Origin: an uncultured Collinsella sp.
GTDB lineage: Bacteria > Actinomycetota > Coriobacteriia > Coriobacteriales > Coriobacteriaceae
Assembly (NCBI GenBank): GCA_900540935.1
Contig: UQHW01000012.1
Location: forward strand, 1-57,583
Reading direction: 5' to 3'
Length of the DNA stretch: 57,583 nucleotides
Part shown: positions 8,183 to 16,418 of the stretch, piece by piece
How the letters are laid out: every line of letters begins with the position of its first letter
How positions within the stretch are numbered: position 1 is the first letter of the stretch
Position numbers and translations under genes: made by a program
The notes under the pieces: generated by a model
Databases searched by the model: none
What the model was told of the DNA's origin: nothing
What the model saw: only the letters and a program-made list of their open reading frames with translations

Positions 8183-8503
8183 ATGGCGTCTGAGGGCTTT
8201 TTTGAACGGGTGTACGAGGTGGTCGAGCAGATCCCCGAGGGGATGGTCGCCACGTATGGCCAGGTGGCGCTGCTTGCCGGTCGTCCACGAAGTGCGCGGT
8301 ACGTGGGGTATGCCCTGCATAGTAATCCGCGCCCCGGCGAGATTCCCTGTCACCGCGTGGTGTTTGCCGACGGGCACATATGCGAGGGCTTCGCTTTTGG
8401 CGGTCCCGATGCTCAACGTGAGCTTTTGCTAGGGGAAGGTGTGGCGTTTAAGGACGACATGCACGTCGACTTGGCCGCCTGTCGCTGGCCTGCCGGGCTC
8501 TAG
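8183..8503 (+). CDS. MGMT-family alkyltransferase-like DNA-binding protein
   Basis: A 106-residue protein matching only the C-terminal DNA-binding domain of O6-alkylguanine-DNA alkyltransferases. Helix-turn-helix region IPEGMVATYGQVALLAG is near the N-terminus, and the active-site motif IPCHRVV near residue 55 retains the acceptor cysteine. Many short relatives (Atl proteins) have Trp or Ala there and only flag lesions for excision repair. The Cys leaves true alkyl transfer possible, but the missing N-terminal domain makes this uncertain. ATG 8183 has GGAAGGGAG 6 bases upstream. Confidence 0.85.
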   Translation: MASEGFFERVYEVVEQIPEGMVATYGQVALLAGRPRSARYVGYALHSNPRPGEIPCHRVVFADGHICEGFAFGGPDAQRELLLGEGVAFKDDMHVDLAACRWPAGL

Positions 8504-8518
8504 CGGTTCTTCCGTGGC

Positions 8519-8560
8519 GAAAACCACCACAAAGGCGCCTGTCCCCTTTGTGGTGGTTTT
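8519..8560 (+). terminator. CCACCACAAAGG-family terminator
   Basis: AAAACCACCACAAAGG and CCCTTTGTGGTGGTTTT enclose the loop CGCCTGTC. A runs before and T runs after make it usable in both directions. It ends the MGMT-like gene. Confidence 0.85.
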
Positions 8561-8651
8561 ACACTGTAGGTTTACCAGAGCTAACTTATGGAGAAGGTGT
8601 GGCGGCGTACTTTGCCGTCAGAAAGTAAACCACGGTGAACTATATTGGTTT

Positions 8652-8791
8652 CAGCAAGGGAGCAGGCAATAGGCGATGAAAAAGCCTGCCCTGTTGAGTT
8701 TGATTCGCATCCCTCCCCTCTGTGCGATTCAACGGTGTACTTCGGGAACAGGCCCGCTGGCAGCTAACTGCCGGCGGGCCTGTTCCTGTTT
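8652..8791 (+). ncRNA. Candidate small RNA with C-rich loop and strong terminator
   Basis: The 8561-8896 gap has no convincing gene but holds ordered structure. A TATATT box is at 8641. Hairpin GCAGGC/GCCTGC spans about 8662-8689. A second stem TCGCA/TGCGA (8705-8709, 8723-8727) displays the C-rich loop TCCCTCCCCTCTG. A 19-bp stem (8745-8763 with 8768-8786) then ends in TGTTT. The loop is complementary to Shine-Dalgarno-like GGGAGG, recalling C-rich-loop sRNAs such as actinobacterial 6C RNA, but membership is not shown. A 74-codon ORF from 8676 runs through the terminator and is not believed. Confidence 0.4.
8745..8791 (+). terminator. Strong intrinsic terminator (19-bp stem)
   Basis: GGAACAGGCCCGCTGGCAG pairs with 8768-8786 with a single G-T wobble and a CTAA loop, followed by TGTTT. 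On the opposite strand the tail is not T-rich, so it should serve plus-strand transcripts. Confidence 0.8.
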
Positions 8792-8896
8792 GTCGAGGGG
8801 GTGCGATGGACGGAGCCGAAGCGGTCCGGCTCCAAAAAAGGCGGACGCCGCAGCGCCCGCCCTAAAGCAATCGAAAGCTCAAGCCAGTAGATCGGT

Positions 8897-9946
8897 CTAG
8901 TACACCATGCCCATGGCGTCCTGAACCTCTGCCAGGGTCTGATCGGCGATCTCGTTGGCGCGACGGTTGCCCTCGTGCAGGACGTCCTTCACATAGTCCA
9001 GATCGTTCTCGTAGCGCTGGCGACGCTCGCGGATCGGTGCGAAGTACTCGTTGACGGCCTCGGTCACGTACTTCTTGAGCTGGCCGGAGCCGCCCATGCC
9101 GATCTCCTCGGCAATCTCGACCTCGGAGCGACCGGTGCAGATGGCGGCCGTCGAAAGCAAACCGGACACGCCGGGGCGGTTCTCGGGATCGAACGTGATC
9201 ATGCGCTCGGAGTCGGTCTGGCTCTTTTTGATGCGCTTGGCCGTTTCCTCGGCGGTCATCGAGATGTTGATGGCGTTGCCGTAGCTCTTGCTCATCTTGC
9301 GGCCGTCCAGGCCGGGCAGCAGCGGGGTCTCGGACAGCAGCGCGTCGACCTCGGGGAACACCTTGCCGTAGCGGTTGTTAAAGCGGCGGGCGATGGTGCG
9401 GGTGAGCTCGATGTGCGGCAGCTGGTCACGACCGACGGGCACCACGTTGCCCTTGCAGAACAGGATGTCGCAGGCCTGATGCACCGGGTAGGTGAGCAGA
9501 AGGCCGGTAAGCTCATGGCCCGAGGCCTCCATCTCGGCCTTGACGGTGGGGTTGCGCGCCAGCTCGGCCTCGGACACCAGCGACAGGAACGGCAGCATGA
9601 GCTGGTTGGCGGCGGGCACGGCGGAGTGCGCGTAGATCATGGTCTTGTCGGGATCGATACCGCAGGCAAGGTAGTCCATGACCATGTTGTACACGTTGTC
9701 CTGGATGTGCTCGGTCGTGTCGCGGTCAGTGATGACCTGGTAGTCGGCGATGAGCACGTTGGTCTTGGCGCCCATGTTCTGCAGCTCAACACGGCCCTTG
9801 AGGGTGCCGAAGTAGTGGCCCAGGTGCAGACGGCCGGTGGGGCGGTCGCCGGTGAGCATGGTGAACTTCTCGGGCGTCTTGGTCAGGCCCTCGCGAATGG
9901 CGTTGCTCTTTTGCAGCGCGACTTCGTAGCTGTTCTCGTTTGGCAT
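8897..9946 (-). CDS. trpS: Tryptophanyl-tRNA synthetase
   Basis: A 349-residue class I aminoacyl-tRNA synthetase that charges tRNA-Trp in the cytosol. The HIGH-type signature HLGHYFG is at 41-47 and KMSKS at 217-221. The stretch GDRPTGRLHLGH and the Trp-pocket region around YPVHQACDILF are typical of TrpRS. ATG 9946 is chosen because AGGAG lies 6 bases upstream; an in-frame extension to 10051 has no such site. It is monocistronic. No T-box leader is apparent upstream. Confidence 0.97.
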   Translation of the reverse strand: MPNENSYEVALQKSNAIREGLTKTPEKFTMLTGDRPTGRLHLGHYFGTLKGRVELQNMGAKTNVLIADYQVITDRDTTEHIQDNVYNMVMDYLACGIDPDKTMIYAHSAVPAANQLMLPFLSLVSEAELARNPTVKAEMEASGHELTGLLLTYPVHQACDILFCKGNVVPVGRDQLPHIELTRTIARRFNNRYGKVFPEVDALLSETPLLPGLDGRKMSKSYGNAINISMTAEETAKRIKKSQTDSERMITFDPENRPGVSGLLSTAAICTGRSEVEIAEEIGMGGSGQLKKYVTEAVNEYFAPIRERRQRYENDLDYVKDVLHEGNRRANEIADQTLAEVQDAMGMVY

Positions 9947-10116
9947 GATTGCTCCTAACGTATGTTCATGGGTCAAGATGATAACGCGTTTATTGGAGGG
10001 GTGGTGCGTAAGTAGGCGAGGGGCGGGAGAGGGACGCGCGTGGTGCGGCATGTGCGATGGGTGCGGCGCGGCCGTGCTTGGCTAACGGTGCCTTGGCACA
10101 TCCTCGGCAGCTTGCC

Positions 10117-11316
10117 CTAGAGCTTGTGGTGGCGCTCTTCTTTGCGCTCCTCGGCTGCCCGCTCCTCCTGCTTAAAGGCGGGGTCGTCGGGGGTGACGAG
10201 CTCGTCCTCGTGCGTACGCTTGTTGTAATGGTGGCGCAGCACGGGCTCAAACAGATGTAGATGCTTGGCAAAGGCCGCCGAGCCAATGGCGAGCACGGTA
10301 AAGATGAGCACACGCATGGGCACCTCGACCTGGTTAATCGCGGCGGCGCCGGCCGAAAGCATGATGCACCAGGCATAGATGAGCAGCACGGCCTGTTTTT
10401 GGTTGTAGCCTTCTTGGATTAGGCGGTGGTGGATGTGGCCCTTGTCGGCCTGCCCGATGCTAATGTGGGCGCGCCTGCGGCGCACGATGGCGCTAAACGT
10501 GTCGATGATGGGCACGCCGGCAACGATGAGCGGGATGATAAGCGAGGTGAGCGCGGCGGTGCGGCTCACGTTGAGCAGCGAGATGGAGCCCAGTGCAAAG
10601 CCCAGAAGCAGCGACCCCGAGTCGCCCAAGAAGATGCTTGCGGGGTTGAAGTTGTAGCGCAAAAAGGCCAGACAGGCGCCAAAGAGCGCAATGGAGAGCG
10701 CGGCGGCGTCGATGCGGCCCGAAAGAACGGCCATCGAAAACATGGTGAACGAGGCGATGCCGCAGATGCCCGTGGCCAAGCCGTCGAGGCCGTCGATGAG
10801 GTTAATGATGTTGGTGAATGCCACCAGATAGATTACGGTGATGGGGTAGGCGAACCATCCGAGTATGATCTCGCCGGGGGCAAACGGGTTGACGATGACG
10901 CCGATTTTTAGGCCGCCGATACAGGCGATGAGCGCGGCGAGGACCTGTCCGGCCAGCTTTTGCTTGGGCTTGAGCTGGAAGACGTCGTCGATAGCGCCGG
11001 TCGCAAAGATGACAGTAAAGGAGAGCGCCAGCATGGGATAGCTAATGTGAAGGCGCGGGTGCGGCACCAGGACGGGTGGCCAGCCTAGGTGCCAGGTGCC
11101 TAGGATTTGCACAATGCAGGCAACGACCAGGCCCAAAAACACCGCCGTTCCGCCCAAACGCGGGATGGGCTTGGTGTTGATGCGGCGCTTAGAAGGATAG
11201 TCGACGGCATCGAGTTTAATTGCCAAGCGCTTGACCAGGGGCACCGCGAGGAAGGTCGTGATAAAAGCCGCCGCTGCCACGCATAGGTACGGTATGTAGC
11301 TCGGGGATGAAGCCAT
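10117..11316 (-). CDS. Undecaprenyl-phosphate GlcNAc-1-phosphate transferase (MraY/WecA/TagO family)
   Basis: A 399-residue polytopic membrane enzyme that should move a sugar-1-phosphate from a UDP-sugar onto undecaprenyl phosphate, the first step of wall teichoic acid, O-antigen or capsule assembly. Family landmarks are RRINTKPIPRLGG near the N-terminus, the metal-binding GAIDDVFQLKPKQK, NLIDGLDGLATG and the HIHH motif in DKGHIHHRLI. The C-terminal ~40 residues are charged. It probably starts at ATG 11316; TTG 11334 is an alternative and neither has a strong ribosome binding site. It likely primes the surface glycan built by the glycosyltransferases at 47-55 kb. Confidence 0.9.
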   Translation of the reverse strand: MASSPSYIPYLCVAAAAFITTFLAVPLVKRLAIKLDAVDYPSKRRINTKPIPRLGGTAVFLGLVVACIVQILGTWHLGWPPVLVPHPRLHISYPMLALSFTVIFATGAIDDVFQLKPKQKLAGQVLAALIACIGGLKIGVIVNPFAPGEIILGWFAYPITVIYLVAFTNIINLIDGLDGLATGICGIASFTMFSMAVLSGRIDAAALSIALFGACLAFLRYNFNPASIFLGDSGSLLLGFALGSISLLNVSRTAALTSLIIPLIVAGVPIIDTFSAIVRRRRAHISIGQADKGHIHHRLIQEGYNQKQAVLLIYAWCIMLSAGAAAINQVEVPMRVLIFTVLAIGSAAFAKHLHLFEPVLRHHYNKRTHEDELVTPDDPAFKQEERAAEERKEERHHKL

Positions 11317-11334
11317 GAATCTAAAAACCGCCAA

Positions 11335-11841
11335 GCGTCGAAGGAAAAGGTCAGAAGAACGCCATGCGCAAAGGGCATAGCCGGACCATAATACTCGACC
11401 AAGGGGGGTGCATGTAATTGCACGCAGCGATAATCACGCGCTTACCAGATATTGGGATGTTGTCGATGGCTTGTCGGGATGCCGGCGGGGATCCATATGG
11501 ACTGTATGGTGATTTTTGGCAAAAGAAAACCACCCCCCACGTTACGAAAATGAACCCACCTAAAACAGGTGGGTGCCCTCATCGACTGTTCCAGCGTCCT
11601 TAACAACGAAGGATACCTGTACTAGGTACGACTGTGTGGGCTCCCTAAATAAACGCGACGGTTCACCCAGTTGCTCCGCGGGGGGCGGAATACCTACATC
11701 ATAAAGCGGCACTTTGTCGATTCCAGTCTTGACATTACAAAAATCGTGTCGGACGATTACGGCGCCTTGGGGCTTGAGCCGTCTACGCGGCCTGGCCCTT
11801 TATGTTTGAGCTGCTGAATTGTTGTTTTGGAGCATGTTTTT
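11335..11841. other. 507-bp intergenic region with structured-RNA candidate
   Basis: A divergent promoter region between the TagO-like gene and the radical SAM gene, much longer than needed for promoters. It holds GTGCA-ATTACA-TGCAC (about 11409-11424), the minus-strand RNA candidate described at 11545-11712, and TTGACA at 11731 on the plus strand. No protein-coding gene is supported. Confidence 0.5.
11545..11712 (-). ncRNA. Candidate structured noncoding RNA, 6S-like or riboswitch
   Basis: Read on the minus strand there is a TATGAT box (11703-11698), then a string of complementary pieces. TGGGTG can pair with CACCCA near the 3' end. TACCT-AGTAC-AGGTA and TCCTT-CGTTGTT-AAGGA are local hairpins. 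The 8-bp hairpin ACCCACCT-GTTTT-AGGTGGGT (11574-11554) is followed by TTCATTTT. A long molecule with paired arms and a terminal hairpin is what 6S RNA looks like, and a leader for the TagO-like gene is the main alternative. Neither class is confirmed. Confidence 0.35.
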
Positions 11842-12780
11842 ATGCCGACGTCGTTGACCGAACTTTTTTCGCCCGCCTGCCATTTGTGTCCCCGCCGTTG
11901 CGGTGCGGCGCGCGATGAGGGCGCGCGCGGCGTGTGCGGTGCTAACGACACACTCAAGGTGGCCCGCGCGGCGCTTCATATGTGGGAGGAGCCGCCCATT
12001 TCGGGCGAGGCCGGCTCGGGTACGATTTTCTTTAGCGGCTGTTCGCTCAAATGTATCTACTGCCAAAACCACGAGATCTCGACCGGCAATTTTGGCCTTG
12101 AGATTTCGCCCGAGCGCTTGGTCGAGATTATGCTGGAGCTGCAGGAGCAGGGCGCCAATAACATCAACCTGGTGACGGCGACGCACTATGCGCACCTGTT
12201 GCCTGCCGCGATTGCCGCGGCACGGACGCGCGGGCTGGTCATCCCCATCGTCTACAACACGAGTGGTTATGAGCGCGCGAGCGCCGTGGCGGCGCTGGGC
12301 GACCTGGTCGACGTGTGGCTTACGGACTTTAAATATGCCGATGCCGGGCTTGCGCAGTCGCTTTCTCATATTAAGGACTACCCGCGCGTGGCCGTGTCGG
12401 GTCTGGCCCAGATGGCGCGCGAGATTGAGCGCCGCGGGGGAGAGCTGGTGGACGAGGACGGGCTCATGAAGCGCGGCATGATCGTGCGTCACCTGGTGCT
12501 GCCAGGGCATGCCGACGATTCGTGCCGCGTGTTAGACCTGGTGTGGCAGACGGTGGGCGACGTGCCGATCTCGGTCATGAACCAGTACACGCCCAATGCA
12601 CTCATGCGCGAACAAGGCGGCGACCTGGCGCGCGCCGTGACGCGCGAGGAGTACGAGCAGGTGCTCGACCATGCCGACGACCTGGGCTTTACGACGATGT
12701 TTTGGCAAGAAGGCGGCGCGGTAGACGAGAGCTTCACCCCGGCCTTCGACACCACCGGCGTCCTCACCAGCGCAAAGTAG
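11842..12780 (+). CDS. PflX-like radical SAM protein (COG1313 type)
   Basis: A 312-residue radical SAM enzyme. The [4Fe-4S]/SAM motif is C67-SLK-C71-IY-C74. An N-terminal set C13, C16, C20 and C32 (CHLCPRRCG, GVCG) could hold a second cluster. The overall pattern resembles the uncharacterised PflX group related to pyruvate formate-lyase activases. The target protein is unknown and no glycyl radical enzyme lies nearby. ATG 11842 is chosen with GGAG about 9 bases upstream; in-frame TTG 11827 is less likely. It is a single-gene unit. Confidence 0.85.
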   Translation: MPTSLTELFSPACHLCPRRCGAARDEGARGVCGANDTLKVARAALHMWEEPPISGEAGSGTIFFSGCSLKCIYCQNHEISTGNFGLEISPERLVEIMLELQEQGANNINLVTATHYAHLLPAAIAAARTRGLVIPIVYNTSGYERASAVAALGDLVDVWLTDFKYADAGLAQSLSHIKDYPRVAVSGLAQMAREIERRGGELVDEDGLMKRGMIVRHLVLPGHADDSCRVLDLVWQTVGDVPISVMNQYTPNALMREQGGDLARAVTREEYEQVLDHADDLGFTTMFWQEGGAVDESFTPAFDTTGVLTSAK

Positions 12781-12788
12781 CGCGTTCG

Positions 12789-12870
12789 CCGATGATTTTT
12801 CTGGGACGGGGGATAAATAATCATCGGGTGGCTCGGGCGTTCGAAAAGTAGTCAAAACAGCCCCGTCCCA
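12789..12870. repeat. Interleaved inverted repeats
   Basis: CCGATGATT (12789-12797) pairs with AATCATCGG (12819-12827). TGGGACGGGG (12802-12811) pairs with CCCCGTCCCA (12861-12870). The second arm starts inside the loop of the first, so the two helices interleave as in a pseudoknot. It lies between the radical SAM gene and the tRNA-Ala promoter, and may terminate the former or be a dispersed repeat. Confidence 0.5.
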
Positions 12871-12890
12871 AAAAGACTGGGTATTGGGCG

Positions 12891-12918
12891 TTGACAGTTG
12901 GCGAGCCGTAGGTAAAAT
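12891..12918 (+). promoter_or_regulatory. tRNA-Ala promoter
   Basis: TTGACA (12891-12896), a 16-bp spacer and TAAAAT (12913-12918), 14 bases before the tRNA. A near-consensus sigma-A promoter. Confidence 0.85.
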
Positions 12919-12931
12919 ATCAACTTGTCCT

Positions 12932-13004
12932 GGGGACGTAGCTCAGTTGGGAGAGCGCTGCCGTCGCATGGCAGAGGCCGAGGGTTCGACTCCCTTCGTC
13001 TCCA
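12932..13004 (+). tRNA. tRNA-Ala (anticodon CGC)
   Basis: A full cloverleaf: acceptor GGGGACG with CGTCTCC, D-arm GCTC...GAGC, anticodon stem CTGCC/GGCAG with loop GTCGCAT (anticodon CGC), and T-loop TTCGACT. The acceptor holds the G3-T70 wobble that identifies tRNA-Ala, and the discriminator base is A. It decodes GCG. A complete CCA is not encoded (ACCC follows). Confidence 0.95.
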
Positions 13005-13020
13005 CCCTTGGATTTTATAA

Positions 13021-13050
13021 GCCGCTGACATTGTGTCGGCGGCTTTTTTT
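13021..13050 (+). terminator. Terminator after tRNA-Ala
   Basis: GCCGCTGACA and TGTCGGCGGC form a 10-bp stem with one G-T wobble and loop TTG, followed by T7. The next gene starts 20 bases later, so that gene either depends on read-through or has its own weak start. Confidence 0.85.
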
Positions 13051-13069
13051 AAAAAGAAAGGGCTGCATC

Positions 13070-13522
13070 ATGGCCGAGCTTGAGTCCCAACCACTGTCTG
13101 CCGAGGAGCGCGCCGAGTTGGAAGAGCTCCGCGCCGAGAAGGCTCGTCGCGAGGCCCAGGAAGAGGCACGCCGCGAGCGTGAGGAGCTGGCCGCCCTGCG
13201 TGCCGAGCGCGAGAAGGCCGAGGAGGCCACTGCGAAGGTCGCATCCGAGTCTGCGCCCGTGCCCAAGCCCGCCGCCGCGAAGCCCGTGCCCACTGCACCC
13301 AAGCCTCAGCCCAAAAAAGCCGCTCACCCTAAGACCGTCGAGCCCAAACCGAGCCGTGACGAGATGACCTTTGCCCAGCGCATGGTCACCTCCAAGGAGC
13401 CTACGGGCGAGAATGAGATCCCCGGCATGGCTCCCGCTCAAAAAATCATCATCGTGCTCGCCCTTATCGCGTTTATCGTCTTTATGGTCTACACGATCAC
13501 GGGCAGCATGGGCCTGCACTAA
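13070..13522 (+). CDS. Coiled-coil, single-pass membrane protein of unknown function
   Basis: A 150-residue protein not recognised as a known family. Residues about 8-65 are a dense Glu/Arg/Ala heptad-like coiled coil. About 70-110 are a Pro/Ala/Lys-rich linker with repeated PKP-type motifs. About 125-145 form one hydrophobic segment (KIIIVLALIAFIVFMVYTIT) close to the C-terminus, so it is probably tail-anchored with a cytosolic N-terminus. ATG 13070 follows AAAGAAAGGG. pncB follows after 82 bases on the same strand. Low-complexity composition limits any homology call. Confidence 0.75.
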   Translation: MAELESQPLSAEERAELEELRAEKARREAQEEARREREELAALRAEREKAEEATAKVASESAPVPKPAAAKPVPTAPKPQPKKAAHPKTVEPKPSRDEMTFAQRMVTSKEPTGENEIPGMAPAQKIIIVLALIAFIVFMVYTITGSMGLH

Positions 13523-13604
13523 CCTGTTCGCTCCAGGCTCCATGCCCGCACGTCCGCCTCGCCCAACCCTCAACCTCTGCACAACACATCCGAAAGGTCG
13601 CCCC

Positions 13605-15110
13605 ATGGCTTTGACCGACATCTCTCATCCCACCGACATCGCAATGCTCACCGATCTGTACGAGCTCACTATGGCCCAGGGCCTGTGGGAGAGCGGCAAG
13701 GCCAATGAGCAGGGTTGTTTTACCGCGTTTTACCGCGACCATCCTTTTGGCAGCGCCTATGCCGTCATGTGCGGCACCGCCGAGCTGCCCGAGCTTGTCG
13801 AGAACCTGCGCTTTACGCCCGAGGACATCGACTACCTCGCATCGCTTGAGGCCCCGGCCGGCGGCGCGATGTTCAAGCCTGGATTCCTCGACTACCTGCG
13901 CGATTTTCGTGCGCATGTAAACATCGACGCCGTGCCCGAGGGCGAGCTCGTCTTTCCGCGCGAGCCCATGGTGCGCGTCACCGGCCCCGCGCTGGAGTGC
14001 CAGCTGCTCGAGACGGCGCTGCTCAACATCGTCGGGTTCCAGACGCTTGTCGCCACCAAGACGGCGCGCGTGGTGCTCGCCGCCGACGGTCGCCCCGTGG
14101 CGGAGTTTGGCCTGCGCCGAGCCCAGGGTCCCGATGGTGGCCTGGCCGTTGCGCGCGCGAGCTACGTTGCCGGCTGCTCCTCTACGTCCAATGTGCTCGC
14201 CGGCCGCCGCTACGGTATTCCCGTCTTTGGCACGCATGCGCACAGCTGGGTGATGAGCTTCGATTCCGAGCTCGAGGCCTTCCGCGCCTTTGCCAAGTCG
14301 AGCCCCAAGAACTGTACGCTGCTCATCGACACCTATGACGTGCGCGAGGGCTGTGAACATGCCATTACGGTTGCCAAGGAGATGGAGGCGGTGGGCGAGC
14401 GCCTGTCGGCCATTCGCATCGACTCTGGCGACCTCGCCAAGCTCTCCAAGTATGTGCGCGGCCGTTTTGATGCCGAGGGCCTGCCTTATGTGGGGATCTC
14501 GGTTTCTAACGATCTTGACGAGTATACGATTCAGTCGCTGCTCGACCAGGGCGCGCCCATCGACAGCTTTGGCGTGGGCACCAAGCTCGCGACCTGCTAC
14601 GATCAGCCGGCGCTGGGCGGCGTGTACAAGCTTTCCGCCCGCCGTGCGAGCGAGGCAGACCCATGGACGCCGGTGGTCAAGCTCTCCGAGCAGCCCTACA
14701 AGCGCACGATCCCGGGTGTGCAACGCGTGCGCCGTTATTACGACGGATTTGGCGGCCCGGTCTGCGACATGATCTACGACGAGGACCATCTGGCGGGGGA
14801 GGGCTCCGCGCGCGGCAATACCCTCGTGGCCGTGAATGATGCCGCCCTGGTGACCGACGTGTCCGAACTTGAGTATCGCGAGCTGCTGGTGCCGATCGTG
14901 CGCGATGGCAGTGCGGTGGCTCCGCGTGAGAGCATCCAGGACGCGCGCGAGCGCTGTGCTTGGGCGCTCGATCATCTGGACGCAGCTTTCAAGCGCTTCC
15001 TGTACCCGCAGACCGAGGTGGTGGGCATGGAGCAGGGCCTGGCTCAGGTGCGCGACGAGCTCGTGCGCAAGAACATGGCCGCGGCTTCGGCTTTCCCCTG
15101 GGCTCACTAA
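13605..15110 (+). CDS. pncB: Nicotinate phosphoribosyltransferase
   Basis: A 501-residue cytosolic enzyme joining nicotinate and PRPP to nicotinate mononucleotide in NAD salvage. Family stretches are MLTDLYELTMAQGL at the N-terminus (substrate region), EFGLRRAQGPDGG near residue 165, GTHAHSWVMSF with the catalytic His region near 210, and the phosphate-binding SFGVGTKLATC near 325. The length fits the longer bacterial NAPRTase group. ATG 13605 is preferred; GAAAGG lies upstream. proB follows after 79 bases and may be co-transcribed. Confidence 0.95.
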   Translation: MALTDISHPTDIAMLTDLYELTMAQGLWESGKANEQGCFTAFYRDHPFGSAYAVMCGTAELPELVENLRFTPEDIDYLASLEAPAGGAMFKPGFLDYLRDFRAHVNIDAVPEGELVFPREPMVRVTGPALECQLLETALLNIVGFQTLVATKTARVVLAADGRPVAEFGLRRAQGPDGGLAVARASYVAGCSSTSNVLAGRRYGIPVFGTHAHSWVMSFDSELEAFRAFAKSSPKNCTLLIDTYDVREGCEHAITVAKEMEAVGERLSAIRIDSGDLAKLSKYVRGRFDAEGLPYVGISVSNDLDEYTIQSLLDQGAPIDSFGVGTKLATCYDQPALGGVYKLSARRASEADPWTPVVKLSEQPYKRTIPGVQRVRRYYDGFGGPVCDMIYDEDHLAGEGSARGNTLVAVNDAALVTDVSELEYRELLVPIVRDGSAVAPRESIQDARERCAWALDHLDAAFKRFLYPQTEVVGMEQGLAQVRDELVRKNMAAASAFPWAH

Positions 15111-15189
15111 TTCTTTGGGCGGTAGGGGCGAGTCACGCTCCCTTGGCCGCCAGCTCGGCCGTTCGCTGAACAGTTGATTGGTTTGACGT

Positions 15190-16317
15190 ATGACGACTTC
15201 TTATAAAACGATGGTGGTAAAGATCGGTTCGTCCACGGTGGTGGGCGCCGATGGCAAGGTCAACCGCGCCTTTATCGGCGGACTTGCCGATCAAGCCGCA
15301 GCGCTGCGCAAGCTCGGCTGGCGTCTGGTCGTGGTGAGCTCGGGCGCTATTGCCTGTGGCTATCCCGTGTTGGGCTTCGACCGCAAGCCGGTCGGCGACC
15401 TTCCGAGCCTGCAGGCCTGCGCCTCGGCTGGTCAGTGCATCATCTCGTCGGCCTACGACGAGGAGTTCCATGCGCGCGACCTGCTCACCTCGCTCGTACT
15501 GCTCACGCGCCACGACACGGCCCGCCGCACGTCCTACCTGCATGCACGCGACGCCCTGCTGCGCCTGGTGGAGCTGGGCGTGGTGCCGGTCGTCAACGAG
15601 AACGATACCGTCACCGTCGACGAGATCAAGTTTGGCGACAACGACACGCTGGCGGCGCTTGTGAGCTGCCTGGTTTCTGCCGATCTGTGCGTGACGCTCT
15701 CGGACATCGATGGCCTCTATACCGCCAATCCGCACGAGGACCCCACGGCCGAGTTCGTCCCGGTCGTGCATAAGATCGATGCCAAGATTATCGCCTCGGC
15801 AGGCGATTCTTCGACTTCGGTGGGCACGGGCGGCATGATCACCAAGATTCGCGCGAGCCGCATCCTGATGACGGCGGGTATTCAGAGCGTGATTTGCTCG
15901 GGCGAGGAGCCCGATGCGCTCGTGCGCCTCGCCCGCGGCGAGAGCGTGGGCACGCTGTTCGATCCGCCGGCGGAGCGTCTGGACATCGCACCCCGCAAGC
16001 TGTGGATCGCACTGGGAGACAAGGCGCATGGCTCGGTGACGGTTGACGACGGTGCCGCGAAGGCGCTGGTCAGCCGTGGCTCTTCCTTGCTTGCGGTGGG
16101 TATTCGCGAGGTCGATGGCCAGTTTGCCGAGGGCGATGTGCTCGATGTGTGCGATCCGAGCGGTATGGTCGTCGCCCGCGGTATCGCCGAGGCCGATTCG
16201 GACGTGCTGGAACTTGCCGCCGGCCGCCGCCAGGACCAGATTGCCGGTAACCGTCTGCTGGCAGACCTGGCCGAGAAGCCGGCGATCCATCGAGACAACT
16301 TGATTGTATTTGCATAA
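15190..16317 (+). CDS. proB: Glutamate 5-kinase (with PUA domain)
   Basis: A 375-residue enzyme phosphorylating glutamate to glutamyl-5-phosphate, the first step of proline synthesis, feedback-inhibited by proline in most bacteria. The amino-acid-kinase domain (about 1-255) shows VVKIGSSTV, VVSSGAIACG, VVNENDTV with KFGDNDTLAA, and SVGTGGMITKIRA. A PUA domain occupies about 275-355. The ribosome binding site is weak. proA, encoding the next step, lies 1.6 kb downstream on the same strand, but an oppositely oriented peptidase gene and a terminator intervene, so the usual proBA operon is split. Confidence 0.95.
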   Translation: MTTSYKTMVVKIGSSTVVGADGKVNRAFIGGLADQAAALRKLGWRLVVVSSGAIACGYPVLGFDRKPVGDLPSLQACASAGQCIISSAYDEEFHARDLLTSLVLLTRHDTARRTSYLHARDALLRLVELGVVPVVNENDTVTVDEIKFGDNDTLAALVSCLVSADLCVTLSDIDGLYTANPHEDPTAEFVPVVHKIDAKIIASAGDSSTSVGTGGMITKIRASRILMTAGIQSVICSGEEPDALVRLARGESVGTLFDPPAERLDIAPRKLWIALGDKAHGSVTVDDGAAKALVSRGSSLLAVGIREVDGQFAEGDVLDVCDPSGMVVARGIAEADSDVLELAAGRRQDQIAGNRLLADLAEKPAIHRDNLIVFA

Positions 16318-16320
16318 AGT

Positions 16321-16365
16321 GAGGCAGCGCTACGGTTCGTTTTGCCAGCAGCGCTGCCTCGCTTT
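16321..16365 (+). terminator. Terminator after proB
   Basis: GAGGCAGCGCT and AGCGCTGCCTC form an 11-bp stem around an 18-base loop, followed by GCTTTT. Confidence 0.8.
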
Positions 16366-16418
16366 TGCCGGCACTTGGGGACGTTCCTACCTTGCCGGCA
16401 GGTGGGGATACTCCTTTG

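Noticed and set aside
8652..8791. Assignment as SRP RNA, tmRNA or RNase P RNA
   Set aside because: None of the conserved motifs of these RNAs (GGAAGCAGC-type SRP loop, tmRNA tRNA-like ends, RNase P GAGGAAAGTCC) is found.
8676..8900. Small ORF beginning MKKPALLSLIRIPPL
   Set aside because: It runs through a 19-bp terminator stem, has no ribosome binding site and overlaps RNA-like structure.
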